Of a DNA stretch of 64,000 bases, positions 54,687 through 63,022 are shown one piece after another. The DNA lies in contig JBIKTM010000001.1 of assembly GCA_044348085.1 (NCBI GenBank), forward strand, positions 124,001 to 188,000, written 5' to 3'. The first letter of the stretch is position 1; each line of letters opens with the position of its first letter. The notes below the pieces were generated by a model. The model searched no databases. It was not told where the DNA came from and saw only the letters and a program-made list of their open reading frames with translations. Source of the DNA: Verrucolacustris sp044348085. GTDB lineage: Bacteria > Verrucomicrobiota > Verrucomicrobiia > Methylacidiphilales > Verrucolacustridaceae. The position numbers and the translations under genes were made by a program.

Positions 54687-55565
54687 GTGAACCCTCAAAC
54701 CTTCTGGAAATCCCGCCTTCCCTTGGTCGAAAAAGCCCTCGATCAACTCATCTCCCCCAAGGCCAATCCACCCCTCATTCACCGCGCCATGCGCTATAGT
54801 CTTCTAGCAGGGGGCAAACGCCTTCGCCCTATCCTCTGCCTCGCCGCCGCTCGAGCCGTTGGGGGAAAAGAGGCCCTTGCAATTCCCTCCGCTTGCGCCG
54901 TCGAATGCATCCACACCTACTCCCTCATTCACGACGATCTGCCGTGCATGGACGACGATAATTTCCGACGGGGTCGACCCACAAACCACCGCGTCTATGG
55001 CGAAGCTGTCGCTGTCCTCGCGGGTGACGGCCTTCTGACCCAAGCCTTCGCCTCAGTCGCTCGCACCAAACCCAACCGCCGCTACTCCCCTGCCGATCTC
55101 GTTACCGAACTCGCCCACGCTTCCGGTAGCCTCGGCCTGATCGCAGGACAGGTTCTTGATCTCGATTCGGAAAAAAAGCGAATCCCGCTCAAAAAATTAG
55201 TCGAAATCCACCGCGCGAAGACAGGCGCCCTCATCACCACATCCCTTCGCCTCGGCGCCATGTCGGTAGGTGTCCATCCCGAAAAACTTCGCCACCTCAC
55301 ACGTTTCGGCCAAGCCCTTGGCCTGGCCTTCCAAGTCATCGACGATATTTTGGATATCACCTCCACAAAGGCGAAATTGGGGAAATCGATCGGGAAAGAT
55401 CAATCTTCAGGAAAAGCCACCTACCCCCGCTTGCTTGGCCTTGCAGGTGCCAAAAAAGAGGCCGATCGCCTCACCGCCATCGCCCGTTCCGCTTTACGCC
55501 CCTTGGGCTCCTCCGCCGCTCCCCTTCTCGCCATCGCCGAGACTCTTCTTCGCCGCGACCACTAA
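54687..55565 (+). CDS. ispA: Farnesyl/geranylgeranyl diphosphate synthase
   Basis: Trans-prenyltransferase, 292 residues. Both aspartate motifs are intact: D-D-L-P-C-M-D-D-D and D-D-I-L-D in FQVIDDILDITS. IspA-type chain-length signature with Cys-Met between the Asp residues fits farnesyl diphosphate synthase, the precursor of the hopanoid squalene branch. The start is GTG. The 3' end overlaps the end of lpxB on the opposite strand by 72 bases. Confidence 0.93.
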   Translation: MNPQTFWKSRLPLVEKALDQLISPKANPPLIHRAMRYSLLAGGKRLRPILCLAAARAVGGKEALAIPSACAVECIHTYSLIHDDLPCMDDDNFRRGRPTNHRVYGEAVAVLAGDGLLTQAFASVARTKPNRRYSPADLVTELAHASGSLGLIAGQVLDLDSEKKRIPLKKLVEIHRAKTGALITTSLRLGAMSVGVHPEKLRHLTRFGQALGLAFQVIDDILDITSTKAKLGKSIGKDQSSGKATYPRLLGLAGAKKEADRLTAIARSALRPLGSSAAPLLAIAETLLRRDH

Positions 55566-56720
55566 AGATTTTCTCTGGCGGATAGCATCCTCCACCTCCG
55601 AAGCAGCCCTCGCCGCCGCACCAGGGCCGCCCAACTTCTTCGCCACATCCCGAATCCGACTCGCCATGCCTTCCGCCCCTTTTGGATTTCTCAAAATTTG
55701 AAGCGCTGCTTTGCCTAATCGCTCAGGCTCCGCTGCCCCTTGTAAAAATTCAGGCACCACCTTCTCCCCTGCTAGGACATTCACCATAGAGAGATAAGGT
55801 AACTTGACCAACATTCGCCCCACCCAGTACGTCAGCCATGACGCCTTATAAATCACCAGCATCGGCAACCCCGCCATCGCACACTCCAGAGTTGCTGTTC
55901 CCGAAGCCACAATCGCCATCGAACAACGTGTGAGCTGGGTCAACGACTGCCCCGTAATAATATCCAAACTCACGCCACTCATCGGATACTTGGCCCAGAT
56001 CTCTTCAAGCCTCTGTCTCATCTCATAGTCCGTGGCCATCGAGATGAACCGCACGCTTCTTTCCTCCTGCACAATTCTCCGTGCCGTCTTCAAAAGGATC
56101 GGCCAATGCTTGGTAATCTCCTTCACCCGACTTCCGGGCAACAGAGCCACACAAGGAACCTCATCCCGCTCCGCATGCGACTGCTGAATCCACCGATCCG
56201 CCAACGGATGCCCCACCCATTTTGTCCGCAACGAAGGTGCATGCCGCGCAAACCAATCCACCTCAAAAGGAAATATCACCAGCAACCGCTCAAGAATCTT
56301 CTCCATGAATTTAGCCCGACCTGCCTTCCACGCCCAAACCTGCGGACTCACATAGTATACGATCGCCGGCCCGTTCTTTTCCGCATGCAATGCCTTCGCA
56401 AGACGCAGGTTAAACCCAGGATAATCGACCAGCACAACCACATCTGGATTCACCTCCGCTATGTCATGCTTCACATCCCTGAATATTTTTAGAAACTTCG
56501 GAAGATTCCGAATCACGTCCGTCAATCCCACCACCGCATGCTTTGCCAGATCCAGAAACTGTTCCTGTCCAGCCGCCTTCAACATCGGCCCTCCAACCCC
56601 AAACGCCCGCAACTTCTTATCCTTCTTTAACTCCCTCAGTAGATCGGCCGCTAACCGATCCCCACTCGCCTCACCCGCGACAATATAAACGCGGGACTCT
56701 CCCTCTCTCGCCTCACTCAT
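55494..56720 (-). CDS. lpxB: Lipid-A-disaccharide synthase
   Basis: Joins UDP-diacylglucosamine and lipid X. Core: VAGEASGDRLAADLL near the N-terminus, FGVGGPMLKAAG, VVLVDYPGFNLRLAK and the C-terminal VASGTATLECAMAGLP. About 408 residues. The ATG at 56720 shares ATGA with the Gfo/Idh stop. The Gly-rich last 24 residues come from the ispA overlap. Confidence 0.94.
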   Translation of the reverse strand: MSEAREGESRVYIVAGEASGDRLAADLLRELKKDKKLRAFGVGGPMLKAAGQEQFLDLAKHAVVGLTDVIRNLPKFLKIFRDVKHDIAEVNPDVVVLVDYPGFNLRLAKALHAEKNGPAIVYYVSPQVWAWKAGRAKFMEKILERLLVIFPFEVDWFARHAPSLRTKWVGHPLADRWIQQSHAERDEVPCVALLPGSRVKEITKHWPILLKTARRIVQEERSVRFISMATDYEMRQRLEEIWAKYPMSGVSLDIITGQSLTQLTRCSMAIVASGTATLECAMAGLPMLVIYKASWLTYWVGRMLVKLPYLSMVNVLAGEKVVPEFLQGAAEPERLGKAALQILRNPKGAEGMASRIRDVAKKLGGPGAAARAASEVEDAIRQRKSLVVAAKKSLGDGEKGSGGGAQGA

Positions 56721-57643
56721 GGCTGCACAGAACCGATTTGGCCGCAAATCTGGGAAGCCAACTTCAGCGCCTCAAACCCGTGCGCCCCAGCCACCCGCGG
56801 ATCTGTATTCTCACGTACATTCATGACAAACTCCGCTAGCTGATTCTTGAGCGGTTCCCCCTTCATCACAGGAATCTTGTCCCTCGTGATCTTTCCATCC
56901 AGGCGTTTGTATATCTCCCCTTCCTGCTTCATGTAATCCAAAGAGAGATACGCATCATCCTGAAACACCCGAATCTTACGTAACTTTTCAGGACTAATCC
57001 GACTGGTCGTAAGGTTCGCGACACACCCATTCGCAAAACGAATCCGTGCATTTGCAATATCCTCCCCCTTGCTCAGTACCGGCACCCCTACGGCATCCAC
57101 CGAAGTCACCGGAGACCTCACCAAATGCAAAATAATCTCTAGATCGTGAATCATCAGATCCATCACCACTCCAATATCGGTGCTTCGTCCAGGATAAGGA
57201 GAGAGCCGATGCGCCTCAATAAACCGAGGTCGCCCCAACCTTTCCTCTAATGCCACCAGCACCGGATTAAATCGCTCCACATGGCCAACCGCCAATTTCG
57301 CCCCGTGCTTTTCGGCCAAATCAACCAACTTGCGCGCTTCTTCTGTATCCATCGCGATCGGTTTCTCAACCAACACATGCTTTCCTCTTTTCAAAAAGGG
57401 CTCCGCAATCGCCAAGTGCGTGCTTGTGGGTGTCACGATGCTCGCCGCATCGACCGCATCCACCATCTCCTCAAGTGACCCAAACGCTCTTGTCTTGCAC
57501 TTAGCGGCAATTTTTCGCGCCGTATCAGGATTGGAATCGTGCACTCCCACCAAATCCACCTCTTGGAGCTCCGAATAAATCCGTGCGTGCTCCTTACCCA
57601 TGTGACCCACCCCTGCCACGCCCACTTTCACACGCTGACTCAT
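56717..57643 (-). CDS. Gfo/Idh/MocA oxidoreductase in the lipid A cluster (GnnA-like)
   Basis: A 308-residue NAD(P)-dependent sugar oxidoreductase: GVGHMGKEHARIY nucleotide loop, EKP motif in HVLVEKPIA and the catalytic HD in DLMIHDLEIIL. Sitting between lpxI and lpxB, with ATGA overlaps at both ends, it resembles GnnA, which oxidises UDP-GlcNAc at C3 for 2,3-diamino lipid A. The transaminase partner GnnB is not in the window, so the substrate remains inferred. Confidence 0.82.
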   Translation of the reverse strand: MSQRVKVGVAGVGHMGKEHARIYSELQEVDLVGVHDSNPDTARKIAAKCKTRAFGSLEEMVDAVDAASIVTPTSTHLAIAEPFLKRGKHVLVEKPIAMDTEEARKLVDLAEKHGAKLAVGHVERFNPVLVALEERLGRPRFIEAHRLSPYPGRSTDIGVVMDLMIHDLEIILHLVRSPVTSVDAVGVPVLSKGEDIANARIRFANGCVANLTTSRISPEKLRKIRVFQDDAYLSLDYMKQEGEIYKRLDGKITRDKIPVMKGEPLKNQLAEFVMNVRENTDPRVAGAHGFEALKLASQICGQIGSVQP

Positions 57644-58458
57644 GAGCCCGCCTTTCCTGAGGCACCCCAGACGGTAATTTTATGCCGTACGGCAAGCTTC
57701 CGGACCTCTTCCATTTCTAAAATCAGTGTCTTTCCCGATTCGACCACAAGCACACTCAACTTTCCCTCCGCAGCTGCTTGCAGGGTGCGCGGCCCAATCA
57801 CGGGCACATCGAAGCGCATATCCTGCCCAGGTGCCGTTACCTTGATCGCAACCGCTTCCCCTCCTCCCAGCTTTCCACCCCGCCGCAACGCTTCGTCCGT
57901 CCCCTCAAACCCCTCCACAGCCATCACCGTTCCCTTTCTCACAACCAACGTCTGCCCAATATTCAATTTCGCCACCGACTTCGCCAACGGCCACCCAAAC
58001 GCGATCTCGGACGACAGATGGTTCGGTGGTTTGGGTCCTGCTAAAATTCCACGACCCGCCAGATGATCCTCCACAAAAGTCGTCGCAGGTAAAACTTTCA
58101 CACCCGCCTTCGCCAACTCAGCCACCACCGCCCCAAAAAGAGTAACCGCGTTTCTCTCCTTCAATCGGGCCATAATCCACAACGCCTTCCAATCGGGTCT
58201 CAAATCAAAAAGTCGTTTGGGGGTGATCTGACCCGCAAAAATTGCCTCCTGCACCCCCGCTTTTTTAAAAAACGAGATCAACTTACCTAACTGCCCGACC
58301 CTCAACCACTCCGTGGGTTGAGCCCGTGCCGCTACCCGTGCTTCCGTCTCTCCCTCAAACGCCGCCACGACCAAACTCACGCCTCGTGCCTTGGCCCCAT
58401 CCAGCACTTTTAAGGGGTATATCCCCCTACCTGCTACCAGCCCAATCTTCCCTTTCAT
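57640..58458 (-). CDS. lpxI: UDP-2,3-diacylglucosamine pyrophosphatase LpxI
   Basis: DUF1009/LpxI family, an alternative to LpxH in lipid A synthesis. Seen: IGLVAGRGIYPLKV at the N-terminus, FAGQITPKRLFDLRPDWKAL, and the C-terminal DMRFDVPVIGPRTL. Start chosen at 58458 (MKGKIGLV); the eight-residue-longer start at 58479 is possible. It is the first gene of lpxI-gnnA-like-lpxB and divergent from nusA. Confidence 0.92.
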   Translation of the reverse strand: MKGKIGLVAGRGIYPLKVLDGAKARGVSLVVAAFEGETEARVAARAQPTEWLRVGQLGKLISFFKKAGVQEAIFAGQITPKRLFDLRPDWKALWIMARLKERNAVTLFGAVVAELAKAGVKVLPATTFVEDHLAGRGILAGPKPPNHLSSEIAFGWPLAKSVAKLNIGQTLVVRKGTVMAVEGFEGTDEALRRGGKLGGGEAVAIKVTAPGQDMRFDVPVIGPRTLQAAAEGKLSVLVVESGKTLILEMEEVRKLAVRHKITVWGASGKAGS

Positions 58459-58498
58459 CAAAGGGTTACACCCGCCCAACGGTTAGGCATTTCATGGA

Positions 58499-58526
58499 TT
58501 GACCGATTCATAGGTTTTGATACGAT
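58499..58526 (+). promoter_or_regulatory. Candidate sigma-70 promoter of nusA
   Basis: TTGACC and TACGAT (five and four matches to consensus) are separated by 16 bases. The transcript would start near 58533, directly before an AAGGAG, and so 95 bases before nusA. Confidence 0.5.
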
Positions 58527-58550
58527 TTGAAAGGAGTCGTCTCGCGGCGG

Positions 58551-58631
58551 ATGTTGGGTGGGAACTCGAAGGTTTCCACCCTTTTTTTCGCCACAAGCCG
58601 TCCTCCAACAACAAAATCTATAAGCACATGA
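58551..58631 (+). CDS. Possible 26-residue leader ORF overlapping the nusA start
   Basis: ATG at 58551 opens a frame of 26 codons whose TGA stop overlaps the nusA ATG as ATGA. The nusA start itself has no Shine-Dalgarno in the preceding A/C-rich sequence, so coupling would be a way to translate it. An AAGGAG lies 14 bases before the leader ATG, further than ideal. The frame runs through the terminator hairpin. Evidence is positional only. Confidence 0.35.
   Translation: MLGGNSKVSTLFFATSRPPTTKSIST
58556..58588 (+). terminator. Intrinsic terminator in the nusA leader
   Basis: GGGTGGGAAC and GTTTCCACCC pair over ten positions (one G-U) with a six-base loop and run straight into seven T. This is a complete factor-independent terminator on the plus strand. 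No plus-strand gene lies between ispA (ending 55565) and here, so it most likely acts on the nusA leader. Confidence 0.85.
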
Positions 58632-59890
58632 ATACACAAGACTTCCTCACAGTACTCGATTACATGGAAAAGGAGAAGGGCATAAGCCGCAAGGTGATGG
58701 CCACGGTCATTGAGAATGCCCTGATTACCGCCGCTCACAAGACCTACCCTTTGGAGACCGAGATCCGCGTAAACCTCGACCAAAAATCTGGTAAAATCCA
58801 AATGTTCGCAAAACTGAAGGCCAGCGATCGTGCTCGCCCTCTTCCAGACGAAATTTCACTCGTCAAAGCCCGCTCCATCAAGCCCACCGCTCACGTCGGT
58901 GAACTCGTGGAAGTGGAGTTGGACGCCGGCCAGTTCGGCCGTATCGCCGCCCAGGTCTTTAAACAGGCGATGAACCAGAATCTCCGCTCGATCGAGAAAA
59001 CCATGATTTTGGAGGAGTTCCAAGGCCGCGTCGGCGATATCGTCGCAGGCACCGTCCGCCGTTTCGAACGTGCCGATGTTGTGATCGATCTCGGTAAGTT
59101 CGAAGGCATCATGCCCTCCCGCGAAAGAGTTCCGACCGAAGAGTACACCCCTGGCGAACGCATCCGCGCTCTCGTCCTCGCAGTCCAATCGGGTCAACGG
59201 GGTCCCGAAATCATTCTCTCCCGCTCCAGCCCAGACTTCGTTCGCAGACTCCTATCTCTTGAGGTCAACGAACTGAACGACGGAACCGTCCAGATCAAAT
59301 CCCTCGCCCGCGAGCCCGGTTTCCGAACCAAGATTGCCGTCTGGTCGGATGTGGAAAAAGTGGATCCCGTTGGTGCATGCGTTGGAATCCGCGGCTCCCG
59401 CGTGAAAAATATTGTTCGAGAACTCAACAACGAGAAGGTCGATCTCTTCCGCTGGTCCCCCAATATTCACGAGCTGGTCATCGAAGCCCTCAAACCTGCA
59501 AAACTACGCAAAATTGAAATCGATGAACCCAATCGCCGCATCCGAGCCTTGGTCGATGCAGAAAATCTTTCCCTCGCGATCGGAAGGAAAGGCCATAACG
59601 CACGCCTCGCCAGTCGCCTCACCGGCTGGAATATCGACGTGGAGGAAGATAAGACCGAAGTGCAAGGCTTTGAGCAGAAACTCGAAGCCGCCGTGCAAGG
59701 CCTCGCAACTACCCTTGGAATCGAACTGCCTCTCGCGCAAAAGATCGCCTCCGTTGGCTTCAGCACAGCAGAAGCGATTGCGGAGGCCTCCGAGTCCGAC
59801 CTTGCGGAAGCCGTACCCGACCTTACCCCGGAAAAAGCACTGGAGATTCGCACTAAGGCCCAGGCGGCCCTGACAGCCGCCAAAACCTGA
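58628..59890 (+). CDS. nusA: Transcription termination/antitermination factor NusA
   Basis: Binds RNA polymerase and nascent RNA, affecting pausing, termination and antitermination. The 420-residue protein has the N-terminal RNAP-binding domain (1-125), S1 domain (about 135-200, GDIVAGTVRRFERADVVIDL), two KH domains (about 225-350, with VGACVGIRGSR and AIGRKGHNARLAS) and a short helical C-terminal repeat. The start MNTQDFLTVLDYM is at 58628. rimP, normally before nusA, is not upstream. Confidence 0.95.
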   Translation: MNTQDFLTVLDYMEKEKGISRKVMATVIENALITAAHKTYPLETEIRVNLDQKSGKIQMFAKLKASDRARPLPDEISLVKARSIKPTAHVGELVEVELDAGQFGRIAAQVFKQAMNQNLRSIEKTMILEEFQGRVGDIVAGTVRRFERADVVIDLGKFEGIMPSRERVPTEEYTPGERIRALVLAVQSGQRGPEIILSRSSPDFVRRLLSLEVNELNDGTVQIKSLAREPGFRTKIAVWSDVEKVDPVGACVGIRGSRVKNIVRELNNEKVDLFRWSPNIHELVIEALKPAKLRKIEIDEPNRRIRALVDAENLSLAIGRKGHNARLASRLTGWNIDVEEDKTEVQGFEQKLEAAVQGLATTLGIELPLAQKIASVGFSTAEAIAEASESDLAEAVPDLTPEKALEIRTKAQAALTAAKT

Positions 59891-59910
59891 AGCCACCTCC
59901 CTCGCCCGGC

Positions 59911-61977
59911 ATGGCCACCTCGTCCACGAAAAAGACGGCCAAACCCGAGGGGGAAGCCGCCGCCCCAAAAAAACCTCGCTCCGTTAAAGCTACGGCGCCG
60001 AAAGATCCTTCGGCCAAAGCTACAAAAAAATCTCCCCTAAAGGAGAAAGCTCCAAAAGCAGATCCTGCTCCTACCCCAACCCCTGCTCCTGCCCCTGTTG
60101 CCGAGAAACCAGCACCGGTAAAAGAAATCCCTGCGCCCGTCGCGGCCATTCCTGTCGACCAGGAGACCCCTGTAGCCGACATCGACGAATCCAAAGTCAT
60201 TCAGATGAAGCCACCGATCCAGGTGCGCGACCTCGCCACCCGTCTCAACCTGAAACCTTTCCAACTCATCCATGAACTCATGGAGATGAATGTTTTCGCC
60301 ACTCTTAACCAGAACATTGAAGAAGCCGTCGCAAAAAAGATTTGTGAAAAACGTGGCTTCGTATTCCTGGCAGAAAAGAGGAAGGAAGGCGGTGGCGTTC
60401 ACAAGGTTGCCCCCGTGGTCGAACCTCCTAAGCCCAAGCCGATTCCCTCCGCCAACCTCAAGCCTCGTCCACCGATCGTCACATTCATGGGCCACGTCGA
60501 TCACGGGAAAACTTCACTCCTTGATGCGATTCGCCGAGCCAAAGTGGCCGCGGGAGAAGCAGGCGGAATCACCCAGCATATCGGTGCTTACACTGTAGCC
60601 AGGGGAGATAACAAGATCACCTTCCTGGACACTCCCGGCCACGAGGCCTTTACCGCGATGCGTGCCCGTGGTGCAAACGTAACCGATATTGTAGTCCTTG
60701 TGGTTGCCGCAGACGACGGAATCAAACCTCAGACCCTAGAAGCCCTTCGCCACGCTCAAGCCGCCAAGGTCACCATCATGGTCGCAATCAATAAGGTAGA
60801 TCTTCCCAATGCGAACCTCGACAAGGTGAAAGGCCAGCTTCAAGAGCTGGGCCTCGCCCCCGAGGAGTGGGGTGGTCAAACCGTGGTGTGCGAAGTCTCC
60901 GCCACCAAAGGCACAGGCATCGAAAAATTACTCGAAATGATTGCTCTTCAGTCGGAAGTTTTGGAACTGAGGGCTGATCCCACAGGCCATGCTCGGGCCC
61001 GAGTCATCGAAACCCAGATCGAAACGGGTCGCGGTCCCACGGCCACAGTCCTGGTTCAGCAAGGATCTCTCAAAGTCGGAGACTCCTTTGTTTGCGGACC
61101 TCATCAAGGCAAGGTAAAGGCACTATTCGATGATGCCGGCAACTCGATCAAAACAGCTGGCCCCTCTGTTCCCGCGCGAATTATTGGTTTGAGTGGTGCC
61201 CCCTCCCCTGGTGAAGAGGTGGTCGTAGTCGGATCGGAACGCGAGGCCCGCTCGATTGTTGAAGAGCGCCAAGAGGCCCAGCGCGTGGCCCGCCTCGCGT
61301 CTGGACCCGGAGCGCCCACAGGCGTCACTCTTGAGAACCTCTTTGCCAGTATCGCGGATGGCCAGAAGAAGTGCTTACGAGTCGTCTTGAAAGGCGACGT
61401 GCAGGGTTCCGTAGAGGCCATTGTTGAGGCCATACGAAAAATTCAGAGCCAAAAGGTCACTTTGGATGTCGTTTTATCAACCATCGGCCCCATTTCCGAA
61501 TCGGATATCCTATTAGCCAAAGCCTCGGGTGCAGTAGTGATCGGGTTCAATACCAAGACGGATAACTCCGCCGCCAACGCCGCCAAACGCGAAGGCATTC
61601 AGATCAAACTTTTCAGTATTATTTACGAACTTGTGGATCAAGTGAAAGAGGCCATGACAGGCCTTCTGGATCCAGAATTGCGAGAGAGCCCGCTCGGCAC
61701 CGCCTTGGTCAAAAAAGTGTTCGAACTTTCAAAGTTTATGGTGGCAGGCTCGCAGGTTCAAACAGGCCGCATCACCAAGAGCGGTCGTGCCCGCGTGATC
61801 CGCAAAAAACAACCGATTTACGACGGCGCCGTGGTTACCCTCAAACGATTCCAAGAGGACGTTCCCGAAGTGCGCCAAGGATTGGAGTGCGGAATCCGTC
61901 TGGGCAACTTCGACGAATACGAGGAGGGCGACATCATCGAATGTTACCAACTCGAAAAAGTCCCCCAAACTCTGTAA
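59911..61977 (+). CDS. infB: Translation initiation factor IF-2
   Basis: GTPase that positions initiator tRNA. A basic, Ala/Pro/Lys-rich N-terminal region (1-95) precedes the IF2_N-type helical segment (about 100-150), then the G domain with GHVDHGK at 194-200, DTPGHEAF and NKVDLP, and the C-terminal domains ending YEEGDIIECYQLEKV. 688 residues. It follows nusA by 20 bases. Confidence 0.97.
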   Translation: MATSSTKKTAKPEGEAAAPKKPRSVKATAPKDPSAKATKKSPLKEKAPKADPAPTPTPAPAPVAEKPAPVKEIPAPVAAIPVDQETPVADIDESKVIQMKPPIQVRDLATRLNLKPFQLIHELMEMNVFATLNQNIEEAVAKKICEKRGFVFLAEKRKEGGGVHKVAPVVEPPKPKPIPSANLKPRPPIVTFMGHVDHGKTSLLDAIRRAKVAAGEAGGITQHIGAYTVARGDNKITFLDTPGHEAFTAMRARGANVTDIVVLVVAADDGIKPQTLEALRHAQAAKVTIMVAINKVDLPNANLDKVKGQLQELGLAPEEWGGQTVVCEVSATKGTGIEKLLEMIALQSEVLELRADPTGHARARVIETQIETGRGPTATVLVQQGSLKVGDSFVCGPHQGKVKALFDDAGNSIKTAGPSVPARIIGLSGAPSPGEEVVVVGSEREARSIVEERQEAQRVARLASGPGAPTGVTLENLFASIADGQKKCLRVVLKGDVQGSVEAIVEAIRKIQSQKVTLDVVLSTIGPISESDILLAKASGAVVIGFNTKTDNSAANAAKREGIQIKLFSIIYELVDQVKEAMTGLLDPELRESPLGTALVKKVFELSKFMVAGSQVQTGRITKSGRARVIRKKQPIYDGAVVTLKRFQEDVPEVRQGLECGIRLGNFDEYEEGDIIECYQLEKVPQTL

Positions 61978-62015
61978 CGACTTTCTTCCTCAATAAATTG
62001 GGCTAGGATCAGTCT

Positions 62016-62369
62016 ATGCCCAGTCGTCGTTTATTTCGGGTATCTGAATCCATTCGCTCGGTTCTCGCTCGCTTAGTCAGTCGCGAAAGAACACTAGAAG
62101 GAAAGCTCATCACCATCACGGGAGTAGAGGTCAGTGCCGACCTGCGACATGCACAAGTTTATGTAACTCACTTGGATGGATCCTCACCCGATGCAGACGT
62201 CATCCATACTCTCAACATGCTGAAGGAGCAGTGGCAGGGTGAGTTGAACAAGACTTTGCATATTAAATATACCCCTCGCCTCCACTTCCACGTCGATGAA
62301 GCTCAGCGCCGAGGCGACCGAATCCTACAGATCATGACCGAAATCGAGCCTCCAAATGCCACAGAGTAA
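62016..62369 (+). CDS. rbfA: Ribosome-binding factor A
   Basis: Small KH-type 30S maturation factor. Signature residues: RVSESIRSVLARLVSRE at the N-terminus, VTGVEVSADLRHAQVYV-like strand and the C-terminal RLHFHVDEAQRRGDRI. 117 residues is standard. Completes nusA-infB-rbfA. Confidence 0.92.
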   Translation: MPSRRLFRVSESIRSVLARLVSRERTLEGKLITITGVEVSADLRHAQVYVTHLDGSSPDADVIHTLNMLKEQWQGELNKTLHIKYTPRLHFHVDEAQRRGDRILQIMTEIEPPNATE

Positions 62370-62387
62370 ACCTCAAAACATAGCTCT

Positions 62388-62927
62388 CTAACTTTTCTTT
62401 CCTGGCCCCTTACCGCCATCCCTCGGTTTTTCTCCTTTTGCTCCCCCATCACTCTCATCTCCACCCTCCTCTTCCATCCCTTCCCCAGTCTCAAACTTCT
62501 TTTTCAACTCCTGCAAAAAAGGAGTCATGTCGGAAACTTTATCCCAGACACTTTTAGCCACGAAAATGGGTTTCTGCGTCTCCAACGCCACCGCAACACA
62601 ATCACTTGGCCTTGCATCAATCTCCGTGATCGAGGTACCCCCAGGCCCAACCTGCCGCAACGTCAGCCTAGCAAAATAGGTGTCATTTCTCAGGTCATTA
62701 ATGATCACCCGATCCACCGTGATCGAAAAACCCTGCAGAATCAGATGAATCAGGTCATGAGTTAAAGGGCGTTCCCTCTTCTCTCCCTTCAGCAAAAGGG
62801 CAATCGATGTGCCCACTCCGTGATCTACGTGAATGCTGAACGTTTTGCTTTCGTTTCCCAAAAAAACAGCCATTCCGTTTGCCGCAGGCATTAAACCCAG
62901 AATCTGAACGTGGATTGCATCGGTCAC
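62388..62927 (-). CDS. Bifunctional nuclease family protein (DUF151)
   Basis: Starts with the DUF151 core, with LGNESKTFSIHVDHGVGTSIALLL and the conserved INDLRNDTYFARL plus EIDARPSDCVAVAL. Plant and bacterial members have been described as bifunctional nucleases. The last 45 residues are a Gly/Glu/Lys low-complexity tail not part of the fold. It is convergent with rbfA and divergent from speA. Confidence 0.85.
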   Translation of the reverse strand: MTDAIHVQILGLMPAANGMAVFLGNESKTFSIHVDHGVGTSIALLLKGEKRERPLTHDLIHLILQGFSITVDRVIINDLRNDTYFARLTLRQVGPGGTSITEIDARPSDCVAVALETQKPIFVAKSVWDKVSDMTPFLQELKKKFETGEGMEEEGGDESDGGAKGEKPRDGGKGPGKKS

Positions 62928-63022
62928 TTCTTCACCTTATCGACTACCTCCGCGGTCGCAAGTTACTGAAAAAGAGCGGGAATCGTTGCATTCCTCCGCT
63001 TTCGCCGTATATAAAGCAACCT

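Noticed and set aside
58517..58627. Upstream TTG start for nusA
   Set aside because: The extension reads the terminator stem and precedes the candidate transcript start; the NusA family begins MNTQDF.
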